Shown here piece by piece: positions 24,441 through 35,977 of a DNA stretch of 64,000 bases. The position numbers and the translations under genes were made by a program. Each line of letters begins with the position of its first letter. Positions within the stretch are counted from its first letter, which is position 1. This DNA is from Cryptomeria japonica (lineage: Eukaryota > Streptophyta > Pinopsida > Cupressales > Cupressaceae). Under the pieces are notes generated by a model. That model had not been told where the DNA came from and searched no databases. It was given only the letters and a program-made list of their open reading frames with translations. The stretch covers positions 287,245,957 to 287,309,956 of the forward strand of contig NC_081410.1 of the NCBI RefSeq assembly GCF_030272615.1. Reading direction: 5' to 3'.

Positions 24441-25577
24441 TGTCACCAAGATTGCACCTGAATGCTAAAGCTAAAAAAGCTCAGCAATCTTGTGAAACAT
24501 TGGAAGATTTCTAGGCCTCTGGGTACAATAAGCTCTTAAGCAACCTCTTGTCAATGTGAAAATTAGAAATCACAGTAGTAATCTATGATCAATTCAAGAG
24601 ATTTGAAGGAGTTTGAAAAGTAAAACCACCAGTTCACAATCAGTTAGCAGGGATACCAAAGACACCTCAGTTAAAGCCTAAGAAAGAGGAGTTTTTTGGT
24701 GAGTTTACAATAGTTCATGATCAGTTTAGACTCCTCAAGTATTGGTTATCACTTGAGTTGTCTTTTCAAGCAGTTAGACTTCACTTTCTAGCAGTTACAA
24801 AGCCTTTTTTGCATGGTATTATCTCAAATTCGACCCCAAAGTGACATTTCATGCAAGATGAAGAATAGTCCAAGAAGAAGACCATAAGTTGGAGCTAGAG
24901 TTCAACCTCAGTCATATCTTTTAGTCAGGAATGCAACTCCTTTTGTATAAAACTTCTTTTCTTCTTTATTATTCGACAGTTCCTTTCTTTTTGCCCTTAA
25001 CTTTCAATAGGGCATAAAGTATATCTGCTCAATAGAAGTATTTTTAGCTTGCAACAACAATTCCTTTTAGTTTTAATAAAGAGCAGCAGTTCCTTTTCAA
25101 TATTTTCTTGATTTTGTGTTGTAATTGAATGATTGGATGTATTTACTGTGATTTATTATTAAATCCTTTGTTTATGTCTCATTCAAACAATGGTGAAACA
25201 AGGAAATTCATGTTCAATTCAGGTCATAGATTGTGATAGGGAATCCTAAGGCATTGAGGTTGTGAAAATTGACATTTTCCTTCATACAAGCATAGATCTA
25301 ATCTTTTCTGTGAAATATTTATGGATTGCATGTCCTTATTTGAGTTGTGAATTTAAAACACTCTTTGATCAAAGTTGGTTGTGAGTTATTACAACTTATT
25401 AGTTTTCTTAGATATTTGGTGCATCACCTCTTAGGATAGGTTTCAATTCAAGTTTTCTTCCTATCCCTTTTCCCATCAAGTCAAGATTGCAGGAGATTCA
25501 TCATACAGCAAGCTGACCTATAATCCAGAGGTCTACTTTCAATCAACTTAAGCATCACAGGTGCAATCTTGGTGACA
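24441..25577 (-). mobile_element. 1.14-kb repeat X with terminal inverted repeats
   Basis: Starts TGTCACCAAGATTGCACCTG and ends with its near reverse complement (CAGGTGCAATCTTGGTGACA), so it has terminal inverted repeats of at least 20 bp as well as TG/CA ends. It is a complete copy of Y in opposite orientation. Flanks (ATTAG/CCAAT) show no clear target duplication. Whether it is a DNA transposon derivative or a solo LTR with palindromic ends is open. Confidence 0.65.
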
Positions 25578-28535
25578 CCAATAATCTTTATGCACTATCT
25601 CCAAGCTTTAAGATTCCGTCATTTGTTTGTCTTTTCCATTGAGGATAAGCTTTTCCTCTATCTCATTGTGTTCTCTCATGACTGGTTTAGTTGCTTGGCA
25701 TATGTATCCTTTTAATCACAACATGAGTGATAATCCTTGTGATGGTGACTGTCTCCTTAGGCATGGAGTAACTGTTCTTCTCTATTTTGATGGAGGATGA
25801 TATCTTTTGCTGCATTTTCAAATTTTATTGTTACTCATCAACACACCTTGATTCATCAATGCACCTTAATGACTACTCTGGGACTGCATTGTCTAGGGCT
25901 ATTATTACCGTGATTTTCTTTTGTTGTTGTGTGATAGTCACAAATGATTGTCTTTAAGATGTTCACTACAAATTATAACTCCAAACTTTAATGCTCACTA
26001 TCAAAGGTTCTTTACCTTGGATGGGAGATTGCTATTATTTTCCTTGATTGCTATATTGCTCCACTATTACCAATAATTCCCTTTTGGAGTTGCACCTTGT
26101 GCCGGTTGCATTCTTATTGGGAGTTGTGACTTGGGAGTCTTTATGACCTTATTTCAACCCAATGTTGGATACTAATACTACTTGTTATGGTATTTGAAAC
26201 CTTTTGACAATTACTCGTGGTCACTGTTGTAAGGATATCCATTTTGCTTTATCACTATGGTATGTCTGTTATGACTGTAGTTGCTCCTAAAAACTATCTT
26301 TTGGAGACATTCCCCTTTGCTTTGAAAGCCATATTTGAATTTGAAGATATTCATTGGTTTATGTTGACTGTGATCTCCTATTATGACATTAATCTTGTCA
26401 TTTAATTGGCATAGTCTTTTGAGATTTCAAATGTGATTTTCTTGCCTTCTATGTTGATCTTTGTCTCAGACCTTTTGTGCAATTCTCTTCATTCATGGCT
26501 GTGTAAACGCTTTTGCATTGGATTTATCTTGGTAATATTATCCTTTGTCTACATGGTGTGGTTAAGCAAAGAATCTTTGTGACTACATGGTATCTTTTGA
26601 ACACTGTCTACTCCTCATTTACTCTCTCCTCATTATTGACCACAGTCTTAAATCCCTCTATACTCATATAACTGTATTTTCCAGTGATATCATTTTTTGG
26701 CTACTTAAAAGATGTGTTGTCTTTTTGATTTGGATGTCCTCCATTCATGACTGCTAAAAGATTGCTCTTAGATCAAATTGACCACTAAGACTTTAAATAC
26801 AATGATTTCCTTGTTGCCTTGAATATTAATGCTTTCTCTTCTTTTTGGTCATGATTAGGTGCTTGTGTACACATTATTGATAGTGCATACATTTTAATTA
26901 GGTATGGATTGTCATACACTCTTTATTTGTTATTAACAGTCAATATTATATCATATTTTCTTGGTCATATATCTATGTTAATAGCTCTTATCTTGAATTT
27001 GACATTATACTGGTGGAACTCTATCCCTTATTCTTTCCTTTGACTGAGACAAACCCATATTAATCATATTTCTATCATCACATTTGATGGGATTGTCTTT
27101 CTTACTAATTTGATAGCTTGTACAGTCTTTTCTTCACATATTCAACCTTGATACTCTCACTTGACTATGTAATTACTTTGGTTGATCTTAATATCTATAT
27201 GACATTGCTCTTTTTGAGTGTATATTCCTGACTGCACCAATGGGTTCGAAGTCCTCTTTTTCATGATACTGCTATGAGATCTTCGATTTAGACAATGATC
27301 TCATTGCTAATTGTATTAGCCCATTTCTTGTGTATTGCTTCCTAAGTGCACTTGGGTTGCTTCTTTGACTGTTTTAATAACCATTTCTTCATATGTAAAG
27401 GTTTAGCAATCATGCCTCACTGTCTTTTTAGCTGATATCTTGGTGTGTGCCACCATATTGATTACTGTCTTAAACCTTTGGCCACTTGAATCTTGGGCTG
27501 CTATACTTCCTTTATCCTCTTGGCTCTATGCTTTCATTCTTTAAGGGTTGTTTTATGATATAGGGCACTTGGATAGCAACAATGATTGCTTCTCTTTATT
27601 GCCCATATACTACTCTAGCATTAAAGTCTTGTGCTCTTTGTATGAGGCTATTGTGCTTAATGATTGTGTATCTTCCCTAATGGGCTGCTTTAATAGCTTC
27701 TTGAACTTCCAAATCTGCAAACCTGTATTCTCCCTTTGCTTCATGGTCTTCATAGAGTGTTATGTCATGAGGTGCTTCCAAAAGATAAAAACCTCCATGG
27801 ATCTAAATGAAAAATACAATAATTGCATCACATAATAAGTCTCCTTTTCTATTTTGCACTATACAAAAGTCTATTTTTATCTTTAGAATGGAGAGAGAGG
27901 GTTTGTGTACCACTATTACTATATCTTCAAAAATGTTGACTGTATAAGATTTTCAAAGAAAAGTCTACCAAAATATAATAATATCAAAAACCCATTAGCC
28001 TTTATCAGGGCTGTCACAACTTATAAAAATAAATCATAGATCTTCTGTGTACAACATAGAAATATCCATCAAGCTTCTTCAAGTAACATGCAAATGACCT
28101 TGGTTTTTTATGACAAACAATCAGAAGAAGATTGGGAACAAGGCTGACCTAAACTATCAGTATGCATCGGTTTTGCATGTTCCTCTCACTGTCATAATGC
28201 TAATTTCATGCCCAAGACTCTAAATGCTGTAAATGCATTAAAATAACTCTTCCTTCCTCTCAAAACTAAAGATATAAATAGATGCATGTCTGAAAACCAT
28301 TCTCTCCCTGCGTATTACTCCTCTTACACAGAGAACTTCATTTCTTATGGTGAAAAGGGGAAGATAGAAGGGGAACTTTAATAAGAACACATAGAAAACC
28401 TAAGAGCCACACATTATTCTTTTGAGTTTTTTCCCTTTTGACTTCCATAAAATCTTGGGTTGGACTTGGGTACGTGGAAAAAATTTAAAAGTATTCCCTC
28501 CAAGCATTTCTTTAAAGATTAAGCCTTATTTTTCC
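25578..28535. other. Long T-rich non-coding interval
   Basis: About 3 kb without a recognisable coding motif on either strand; the longest frame (27548-27835) looks random. The plus strand is T-rich with recurrent TGACTG/CTTTTG words. On the minus strand TGTGACAGCCCTGAT at 28018 resembles an LTR start, but no partner was found. It separates the two halves of the F ORF. Confidence 0.4.
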
Positions 28536-29915
28536 TCATGACTTAGTTTGGAAAGGCTTCATTTGTACACCATGTAGGCTCAACCAAGCAGTGGTATTAT
28601 CAAGGACCTTTTGAAACCTGGCCCTTGTAGAAGTGTTCTCCTTTTGAGACCATTGTATGAGAGAAAGAGGTAATCCAACAACTTTGTTTCTTTCATATGT
28701 AGGATCAAGGATATCACCATCTTCTTCAAGATCTTCAAGAACATCAACAAGATCAAATTTTTTAATTTGTTCTACTATCAAACGACAAAAATCCATTATT
28801 CAAACATCTTCTTCTATCCTGCAATCTACCCACACATCTTCAATTCAATGGATATGAGTATGGTTCTTCTTAATCTTATTCTTGATGCCCCTATACTCAA
28901 AGAACTTTCTGGCTTTGAAGAATGTCATAGTCATTCTCATCATCTCCTTCTCCATAGCATAGGACTTGTAGATGGAATTGATGGAATATCTCCCTATAGT
29001 GATGGAGAACTTGAGACCTATCTTATGAGCTTCAGATTGACGCTAATGGCTTGAAATCATTTGGTGAGCCATATCCATAAGTATGATCTTATCAGATGGA
29101 TATCTTGAGATCATGAAGGGTTCTCTATCAAAACATCCAATTCTAATATATGTTAAGGTAGGAAATTGAAGGAAAATGCAACCATATTCACTCACCACCT
29201 TCCATGCTTCATTTGACACTCTTTTGTTATGAAGTTCCTTGTCAAATAAACACATGTAATGAGAAAATAAAACATCATTTACCCTCATGAAATGATATAA
29301 ACTCTCTGAGAGACTTAGCTAAGAGAAATACTTGTAAATAGGAACCCGACTTCTGTCACCTATAGTTGATAGACCTGGAAAATGCCTCATCGAGGCAACT
29401 GCATAGACAAGATAAGAAGTCATATATAATTTCAAGGTGGTAGGCACCTTGGTCAATTGTTCACATAGAGCATTTGCAATTTGCTTGCTGTATAAGATCT
29501 TCTTCTTATTCTGCATGATGATATGAATGTATTGATACATCCATTTGTGATAAGTATTTGAAGTTGGAAGGCCTTTTACTCCACTGAGAAGAGTAATGAG
29601 ATCATTGAATTCTTCAATGAATTCACTACGGGGAAGAGTTTCTGACCATCTAGAAATTGTAGGCCTAGGCGTTTTTAGCCAATTATCATTCATATTTCTC
29701 TTGCATTTCTCTGAATTCTTATCAAAATATACCACTACTGATTGCATATCAATATCTGTATATTGATCTATAGGAGAACACTTGAAAATTGTATCAAATA
29801 AATCCTCATCAAGCTTAATGAGTGTTTTCTATCCATCAACATCATTTATTGATTTAGTTATAGGATCATATCTATTGGTGAGAGCCAACACAAATTCTGG
29901 ATTTTGAGCTGACAT
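28536..29915 (-). pseudogene. N-terminal part of a large ORF of pol-less element F
   Basis: A single minus-strand frame from ATG at 29915 to a stop at 28536 (about 460 codons) with in-frame stops at, for example, 29319 and 29043. It encodes NPEFVLALTNRYDPITKSI, DLFDTIFKCSP, LKLYMTSYLVYAVASM, FLQFPTLTYIRIGCF, ISRYPSDKIILMDM and FEYRGI-type segments. This is a helical, Gag-like sized domain without zinc knuckle or enzyme motifs. I do not recognise a named family. Similar ORFs seem typical of non-autonomous LTR elements, but that is from memory of style only. Confidence 0.5.
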
Positions 29916-30273
29916 GGGAAAGGCGGCCACCAATTTCACTGTTTATGGTGGGCTTCATCTTGTAAGACACTTGTGGTGACTTTACCCTCTTCAAGAACTA
30001 ATTGAGATTCACATGACCAATCTCGATGTCTCTAATATTGTCAATATTTGATGTCACAGAAGAAGAAGGAAACACTAGATGTATTTCTTGCTTCTTGAAC
30101 TTCATTATTTTTTTGCTTGGCATCAACTCTGACATTTGCAATGGATGCACTACGACATGAAAAGATCATTTTTTGAAATTATTAGCCTTCATAAAAATCT
30201 TCATTTGATAGGAAAAGTCTATCGATCGATCACAAATTGATCAAAAATCATCAATTTGTATGTGTGTGCATTG
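29916..30273. other. Leader region upstream of F ORF
   Basis: Minus-strand sequence upstream of the F ATG. A short frame starting near 30123 (KKIMKFKKQEIHLVFPSSS) could be an N-terminal extension in another frame. No PBS complementary to initiator tRNA is visible. Confidence 0.35.
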
Positions 30274-31497
30274 GGTGCAACTTGGACTTAAAAGTCCGAT
30301 TTGCTTTTAATCATAAGTGTAAAATCAAGACCAAGTGCATATCAGACTTAGAAGTCTGATTTGCACTTCATATAAATCAATATAAAAAAGTAAAGTATAT
30401 GAGAATTATAACTCTGATTTAAATCATGGAAAAACTCACAAAGAAGTGCAAATCGAAGTTGTAAGTCTGATATACACTAGTTTAATGTAACTGAGTTAAG
30501 TGTATATCAGACTTAAAAGTCCAATCTACACTTGATATATAGGGAAAGTCATGGATGAGTGTCGGGTAGGGTTATAACTTGGATCAACACTTCAAAAAGG
30601 AAAGGCAAACTAAATCATATCGGGCGGGGTTATAACCCCGACCAACACTTATACAAAGAAAATAAAAAACAATGTCAAATGGGGTTGTAAACCTGTCTGA
30701 GACTTAGAAAATAGCTTAGACAAAAATATCGTGGTGGTCAGGTTTGTAACCCAACCACCATCACTGCAAAGATAGTGGTGGGTGTTGGGGATATGGACCC
30801 GACCACCATCATTGCAATGAAAGGTAGAACAAAGGGGTGGGACAAGGATATGGCCTCGACCGCCAATGCCCCCACCCAAGCATTATCACTGCAAACAATA
30901 ATGAAAGGTAAAGATGGCAAGGGTGTGTGCCCGCCACACACCATGAAGCATGCCATGGTGTGTGACGGACATACAGTCCCATCTCCACCGTGAAATAAAA
31001 CTTGGAATATAAGAATCGAATCAGATTTGTAACCCGATACATGTTAAGATAATTCTTGATATGTATCGGGTTTCAAATCTGATCTCTACTAATGCAAAAA
31101 ACTAGGGTGCGACAAGATAAAAATCAGAAGCTTAAAGCCTTAAGAAATGGATACATACCACAATTTCTATGCATGAATCTTGAGAAAAATTGAGCTCTTC
31201 AATCCTCCAAGAAAATGATAATGAAAAATTAAGGCTATAATCAAAGAATAAATGGGTAAAGAAACTTGATTTGAAATCGATACCTCAAACATTAATTGCA
31301 AAATCGTGCATAATAAACGTGTAAATTGGACCTATGGGTCTGATTTGCACTTGATAGAGAAAAAATGTGTATGTCAGACCTATAGGTCTGATTTCCATCT
31401 AAGATTGATTACCAAGTGAATAATTGGGGTTAAAACTCAATTTTACACTTAATGACCAAAAAATGATGTGGAATCGGAGATAAAACTCGATTCTGCA
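30274..31497. repeat. Array of about 16 diverged hairpins
   Basis: Successive imperfect palindromes, mostly 32-40 bp, fill most of this 1.2 kb. Clear ones are 30333-30368 (16 of 17 arm bases pair), 30498-30533, 30557-30592, 30617-30650 (16-bp core CGGGGTTATAACCCCG), 30731-30764, 30921-30971, 31020-31083 (23 of 25 arm bases pair, longer loop), 31318-31352, 31367-31399, 31414-31450 and 31464-31497. Outer flanks are often AAGTG...CACTT. Cores differ between units, yet the arms still pair. No protein is encoded. Confidence 0.8.
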
Positions 31498-31704
31498 ACA
31501 AAACAGGAAAGTTCAGTTTTTAAGTTAATATTTTAATATTTTAACTGAATGAAGGAATTTCAACATCAAATAACACATATCTGGGGATGAATGAGATGAC
31601 AAAAATGTCTCATTTTCTTGACTTTAAAAGAAAAGAGGACGAATTATGAAAAATTCTTAGGGGTTCTTTTGTTTTCACACAAAACGAAAACGAGGACAAC
31701 ATGT
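31498..31704. other. Block edge next to LINE junction
   Basis: No gene. It ends GAGGACAACA at 31701, where LINE sequence resumes on the right. A GGGA word occurs on the minus strand at both LINE junctions (ATGGGAC near 31705 and ACGGGAT near 20040), a possible imperfect target duplication of the 20044-31704 block. Confidence 0.45.
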
Positions 31705-33510
31705 CCCATATTTTATCTATCAAATGTTGAAAAGTGATGTAATGATCAATGGTGGATTTTTTAGGTTTGAAACTAGCTTAAACCTTGGCTCTTTTTCCTT
31801 CACCTTCTACCCAACTATTGATTCTACGTTCTACCATGCTCCCAAAAAGTTTGCCAAGAAGGGGGTTGACCATAATAGTGTGATAGATGGATTATTGATA
31901 TCATCACTTTTAAAGAGGGGAATAACCATACTAGTTGTCCAATCTACTTGAAAACCATCTCGAATGACACTATTGAAGATTTCCTTTATGTGAGGAGCAA
32001 GAAGTTCAACTCCCCACTTTAAAAAGTCATCTTGAAGCCCATCAATATTACTTGCCTTACCATTTGCTAACTTCTTTATTCCTTGTTTGATATTGTCCAC
32101 CGTGAATAGCTCTACCGATGTGTTCACTATGGGAGGGAAGTTCTTCTTGTGTAACTTCTCATAAAGAAGCTTTGCATATTCTAGCCATTGAGCATCTATA
32201 ATACTATTCTTAGTTTGTTTTCTCCTTTGTTGTAGTTCCTTTCAAAAATACTTGGGGTTGTGTTTACCAAGATAGATTAACTCCTTCCTTCTTGCATTTA
32301 CATATTCTTCTAGTTTTGTTTGAATCAATTTTGTATACGTCTTCTTGTTTTCCCTGATTAGATCTTTCCCCTTTAAAGATCTCTTGGCTTCCTTACACTC
32401 TTCATCATACCAAGGGTTTCCTGGAAAAGTATTTGCGATCCTCTTCCTACTGCAAGTCCTTTTACATGCACTCAAAGCCTTGTGGATTATAGGGATCAAA
32501 AAACTACTATGAGCATTGTCACTCTCCTTATTGACCCTTTCATCAGCTAAAGAATGATTTATTTCATGAAATTGTTGCTTAATAACAATAGTGAAGATGT
32601 CCTTGTTTTCTTGATTTATGAGGATTTTGCCTTTAGTAGTTGTTTTCTTTTGCATGTGAAGAACTTGTTTATTTTGTGGATTGCTTGGGGCAACGTCCAA
32701 CTTAACAAAAAGAGCATATGATTAGATTTAATTTCTATAGGGAATTCTCCAATGTCAAACTCCAACACTCTAGATGTAAGGTTTTGAGAGTAAATAACGT
32801 AATCTACCATACTTTGACCATTATAGGTTTTACAATTAATACCCCCTGAATTTTTCCGGCCACTCATTCCATTGTATATAACCATACCAAAAAAAGTACA
32901 CATCCCCAATAATTATACCTCAAAGTGCAACACCTCCCCATTATTATCTTGTGAAGCTCTTTCCAAAAATTGACCCCCACCTTCTTCCAACCATAGAGGA
33001 TTATTTTCTCCATTTTCACCACTACTCAAATGTAAATATTTATTATTAGTTGTCCTTACATTAAAGTCACCTATTAGCATTATTTCTCCTAATATGGTAA
33101 ATATGAAGATATCTTTTTTTGAAAGATGCATACGAGTCTTCATTGTCTAAATTCCATCTCTTGTTGAACTTAGAGTTTTTAGGAGCGAAGTAACAAGCAA
33201 CCATATTGAAAACTATCTCATTCATTGTTGTTTTTAGCCAAATGTATTGTTTATTTGGGTCCTCTTTTTCAACTTTTACAATTCCATACCACTTCTCATT
33301 TATAAGCATTGTGACTCCACCATGTCCTTTACTTTGTCTTATTCCCTTTATTCCAAACTGAAAATTTCTTGTAACCTTCAAAATCTAGGACCTTGTAATT
33401 GTCATGCTCATGTGTTTCAACAAAAATGATAATATCTTTCCCCTCTGCTATGGGCCCCACCTTAGGGCCTCTTCTCCATGGATAGCCTCTACAGTTCCAA
33501 CTCACTACAC
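31705..33510 (-). pseudogene. LINE ORF2: AP endonuclease and start of RT
   Basis: The minus strand from 33510 encodes an APE-type endonuclease: SWNCRGYPWRRGPKV, FVETHEH (catalytic Glu), MLIGDFN near 33065, SMVDYVIYS near 32800, and SNHMLFLLSW in place of the usual SDH. Then comes a basic linker (PWYDEECKEAKRSLK, LEEYVNARRKELIYLG) and RT blocks IKKLANGKASNIDGLQ, ERRINSWVEGEGKRAK, FKPKKSTIDHYITFQHLID. Sequence stops after KIWD at 31705 and resumes at 20043. Frameshifts and stops divide it. The endonuclease would nick target DNA for target-primed reverse transcription. Confidence 0.85.
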
Positions 33511-33965
33511 TTAAGCAGTCCCATGGGACCCCTATTTCCTATTTATTATTCGAGAGATGCTCCCTAATTTGAGCTTTCCCATTCTACAACCATGCTCACT
33601 TTCCCTCATTTCTTATTGTCTTTAGTTTATCCCACTCCTTCCTTTGTTCATCTTGCTGAGAAAAATTCACATCTTCATCTAGATAGAATTGTGAACCTCT
33701 AAGTAGTCTTCTATTTCGAAGGATCATATACTTATCCTTTGTATTTCCCATGATAACTATTATATGCCTATCTCTTCCTCTGTCTATCTTCTTTCCTATC
33801 TATTTTCTTGTTGAATTTCCCCTGTCCAGTCCATCTTATCTCTAAGAAATTCCCTCATTTGAATGTCGGTTCTCTTTTTTATCCTAATTGTTTCAACCCT
33901 TCAATAATGATATTTGCAGCCTTGACACATTTTTCTTGTTCTTCCCTTATTTGTATTTTGATTTA
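33511..33965. other. LINE ORF1-ORF2 transition
   Basis: No clear domain in either strand. The minus strand probably carries the degenerate C-terminus of ORF1 and the inter-ORF region of the LINE. Confidence 0.4.
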
Positions 33966-34620
33966 CTACTCAATGATTCCCTTTTGTTTGTTTGTTGACC
34001 CGTTTACAACTTGTGACCAAGATTTAGCCTCTTCTATTTGCTCCCTTAATTTAGACTCTTTATTTTCCAAGTCAGCAAAGGCTAATTGAATTTCCTTTAC
34101 TTGTGTAGTGTCATCTCCTTCTATCAATACCGATCCCTTATCCTTATTTGATTTCCATTGTTCTAGTTCATGTTTGATGGCATCCAACTCTTGTTGTCCT
34201 ATTTCCATTTTGATTTGCATGTTTGAGATTTTCTCTTTAAGATTTTTGCTCTCTCTCTCTCTCTCTCTCTCTCTATTTTGCTTGTATACTCTATTGCTCT
34301 GTATACTTTGTTCTCCTCTTCCCAATTCCTTGCTTCTAGGGTCTCTAGCCCCTTTCTTACATCCATGAGCTCCTCCAGTATAACTCAGAGGACCACAATA
34401 GTGGTGTTGTTGTTGGACTATAATTTTTTTTGCCTTATTTATCGTCCATGTCATCATCTTTTCATGATGTGCATACTTCTACTTGGAACAAATTTGACTT
34501 GGGGTTCTCATTAATTTTTGCATGTTCTTGTTACCCCTCATTTTTGTTTCCTTTATGCACTGCTTGCTCCACATCGGTTTGGTAAGTTTTGCTAGAGCTA
34601 TTGCTCACTCTCATCAAAAT
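33966..34620 (-). pseudogene. LINE ORF1, coiled-coil part
   Basis: The minus strand encodes a strongly charged helical segment (NLKEKISNMQIKMEIGQQEL, HELEQWKSNKDK, LAFADLENKESKLREQIEEA) ending near 33966, upstream of the endonuclease. A (CT)n tract codes for an RERERE stretch. Further upstream, up to about 34618, another fragment begins [19 protein letters not shown]. This fits the RNA-binding, coiled-coil ORF1 of a LINE, but no RRM or zinc knuckle is visible. More ORF1-like sequence may lie beyond the microsatellite at 35276-35585. Confidence 0.5.
34249..34274. repeat. (CT)n microsatellite
   Basis: About 13 CT units in the LINE ORF1 region, translated on the minus strand as alternating Arg-Glu. 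Confidence 0.9.
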
Positions 34621-34734
34621 CATTGAAAATTGTTTCTTATGTGTTTGCTTTAGTTTTTGAATTTGTCTATATCTTAAAATATCTTTGTATTGTTTCACAT
34701 TTACCAGTATCAGTCTTTCATCAACATAAATACA

Positions 34735-34736
34735 TA

Positions 34737-34785
<49 letters not shown>

Positions 34786-35275
34786 TAGATATATACATAT
34801 ATATACATATATACATACATACATATATATACATATATACATATATACATATATATATATATATACACATATATATGTATATCTATGTATATATATGTAT
34901 GTATGTATATATGTACATACATATACATACATACATATATATATATATATACATATATACATGCACAGATACACACATATATACACATATATACATATAT
35001 GTAGATATACATATAGACATATATATATATATACATATATACATATATACATATATGTATATATGTATATATGTATATATGTATATATATGTCTATATGT
35101 ATATCTACATATATGTATATATATATGTATATATATATGTATATATATATATGTATATATATATGTATATATATACATCTATATATTCATATATGTATAT
35201 ATGTATATATGTATATATACATATATACAGATATATATGTATATGTATAGATATATTATGTATATATATATATCT
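34735..35275. repeat. 540-bp TA/CA/ATACAT microsatellite
   Basis: It starts with (TA)n, then (CA)n, then long runs of ATACAT, ATATAC and ATATGTAT variants, with the strand bias switching from ACATAT-rich to ATGTAT-rich near 35050. Open frames on both strands (Tyr-Ile-rich) are pure repeat translation. It lies within the minus-strand LINE 5' portion. Confidence 0.95.
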
Positions 35276-35972
35276 GTGTTGCCTGCCTATCTTTGGAGAA
35301 AATCTACCATGACAGATTCCTAGGACCCTGTTAAACCCTCAAAATTTGCCATAGGATGAGGTGCTTCAGGTTGAGTTGCAGAATGTTTCCAATCCTCTTG
35401 GAATAAAAGGTTTAAAATTGAGCCCATCAACTGAGCTTGGAGATTACTATTGAAACTTTTCCCCACCATTACCCTCGGGTGACAAAAAAATATTTCCTAT
35501 TGAAAAATGGGGCCCCTTCATACTGAATTCCTGACATACCACTGCTAAGTTTCCCTCTGACTCACCATGGTCAAACCCCATGTTGTTTTGTGTTTGTTAT
35601 TGTATCATTTTGTGCCAGTTTTTATTTATCCCATTTTGAAAGAAAATGCAAAATAGATGATTGGAGATAGAAGAAAAGAAAGCAGGGAGATAATTATTGG
35701 CACACCTTGTCTACGTCTAGGCCCAACCAAGACATTGAAAGTTGAAAAACCTTTAACTTACGAGGTGGATTTGGGTCCCCTTCCTCTAACCTTTGGTCTG
35801 CATTTCCCTTGAAATATTTACCTAAAAGTTAATAATGTAAGGGTTGCACAGGATAGTGAGTAGCAAGGTGTGTAGGAAGTGGTTAACGTATGTAGAAAGT
35901 GGCTAGGTGTTGCACAAAGAATGAGCCAAGTTTAAAGAATGAGGAATGATAAAATAAGGTGTGTGGATAGAA
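35276..35972 (-). other. Probable LINE 5' end and flank
   Basis: The minus strand from about 35585 carries GFDHGESEGNLAVV and QAQLMGSILNLLFQEDW, plausible N-terminal ORF1 remnants. Above 35600 no coding motif remains. The sequence ends at the AGATA that bounds the copia unit. Confidence 0.4.
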
Positions 35973-35977
35973 AGATA
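35973..35977. repeat. Target-site duplication AGATA, left copy of the copia unit
   Basis: AGATA immediately left of the inverted LTR at 35978. The same 5 bp follow the plus-strand 3' LTR at 52072-52076. Confidence 0.75.

Noticed and set aside
27548-27835. 95-codon plus-strand ORF as a possible small membrane protein
   Set aside because: Hydrophobicity reflects T-rich DNA; no start context, homologous motif or neighbouring gene structure.
31101-31114. A second LTR start (TGTCGCACCCTAG on the minus strand) inside the hairpin array
   Set aside because: Resembles the LTR start at 4704, but hairpins of the same style lie on both sides and no LTR end or TSD could be matched.
31115-31320. Possible host exon with a splice-donor-like GGTATGTATCC on the minus strand
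   Set aside because: No coding frame of useful length and no partner exon; lies inside the repeat block.
34531-35323. Overlapping Tyr/Ile-rich open frames on both strands, up to 229 codons
   Set aside because: Pure translation of the TA/CA/ATACAT microsatellite; no biased codon use or domain.
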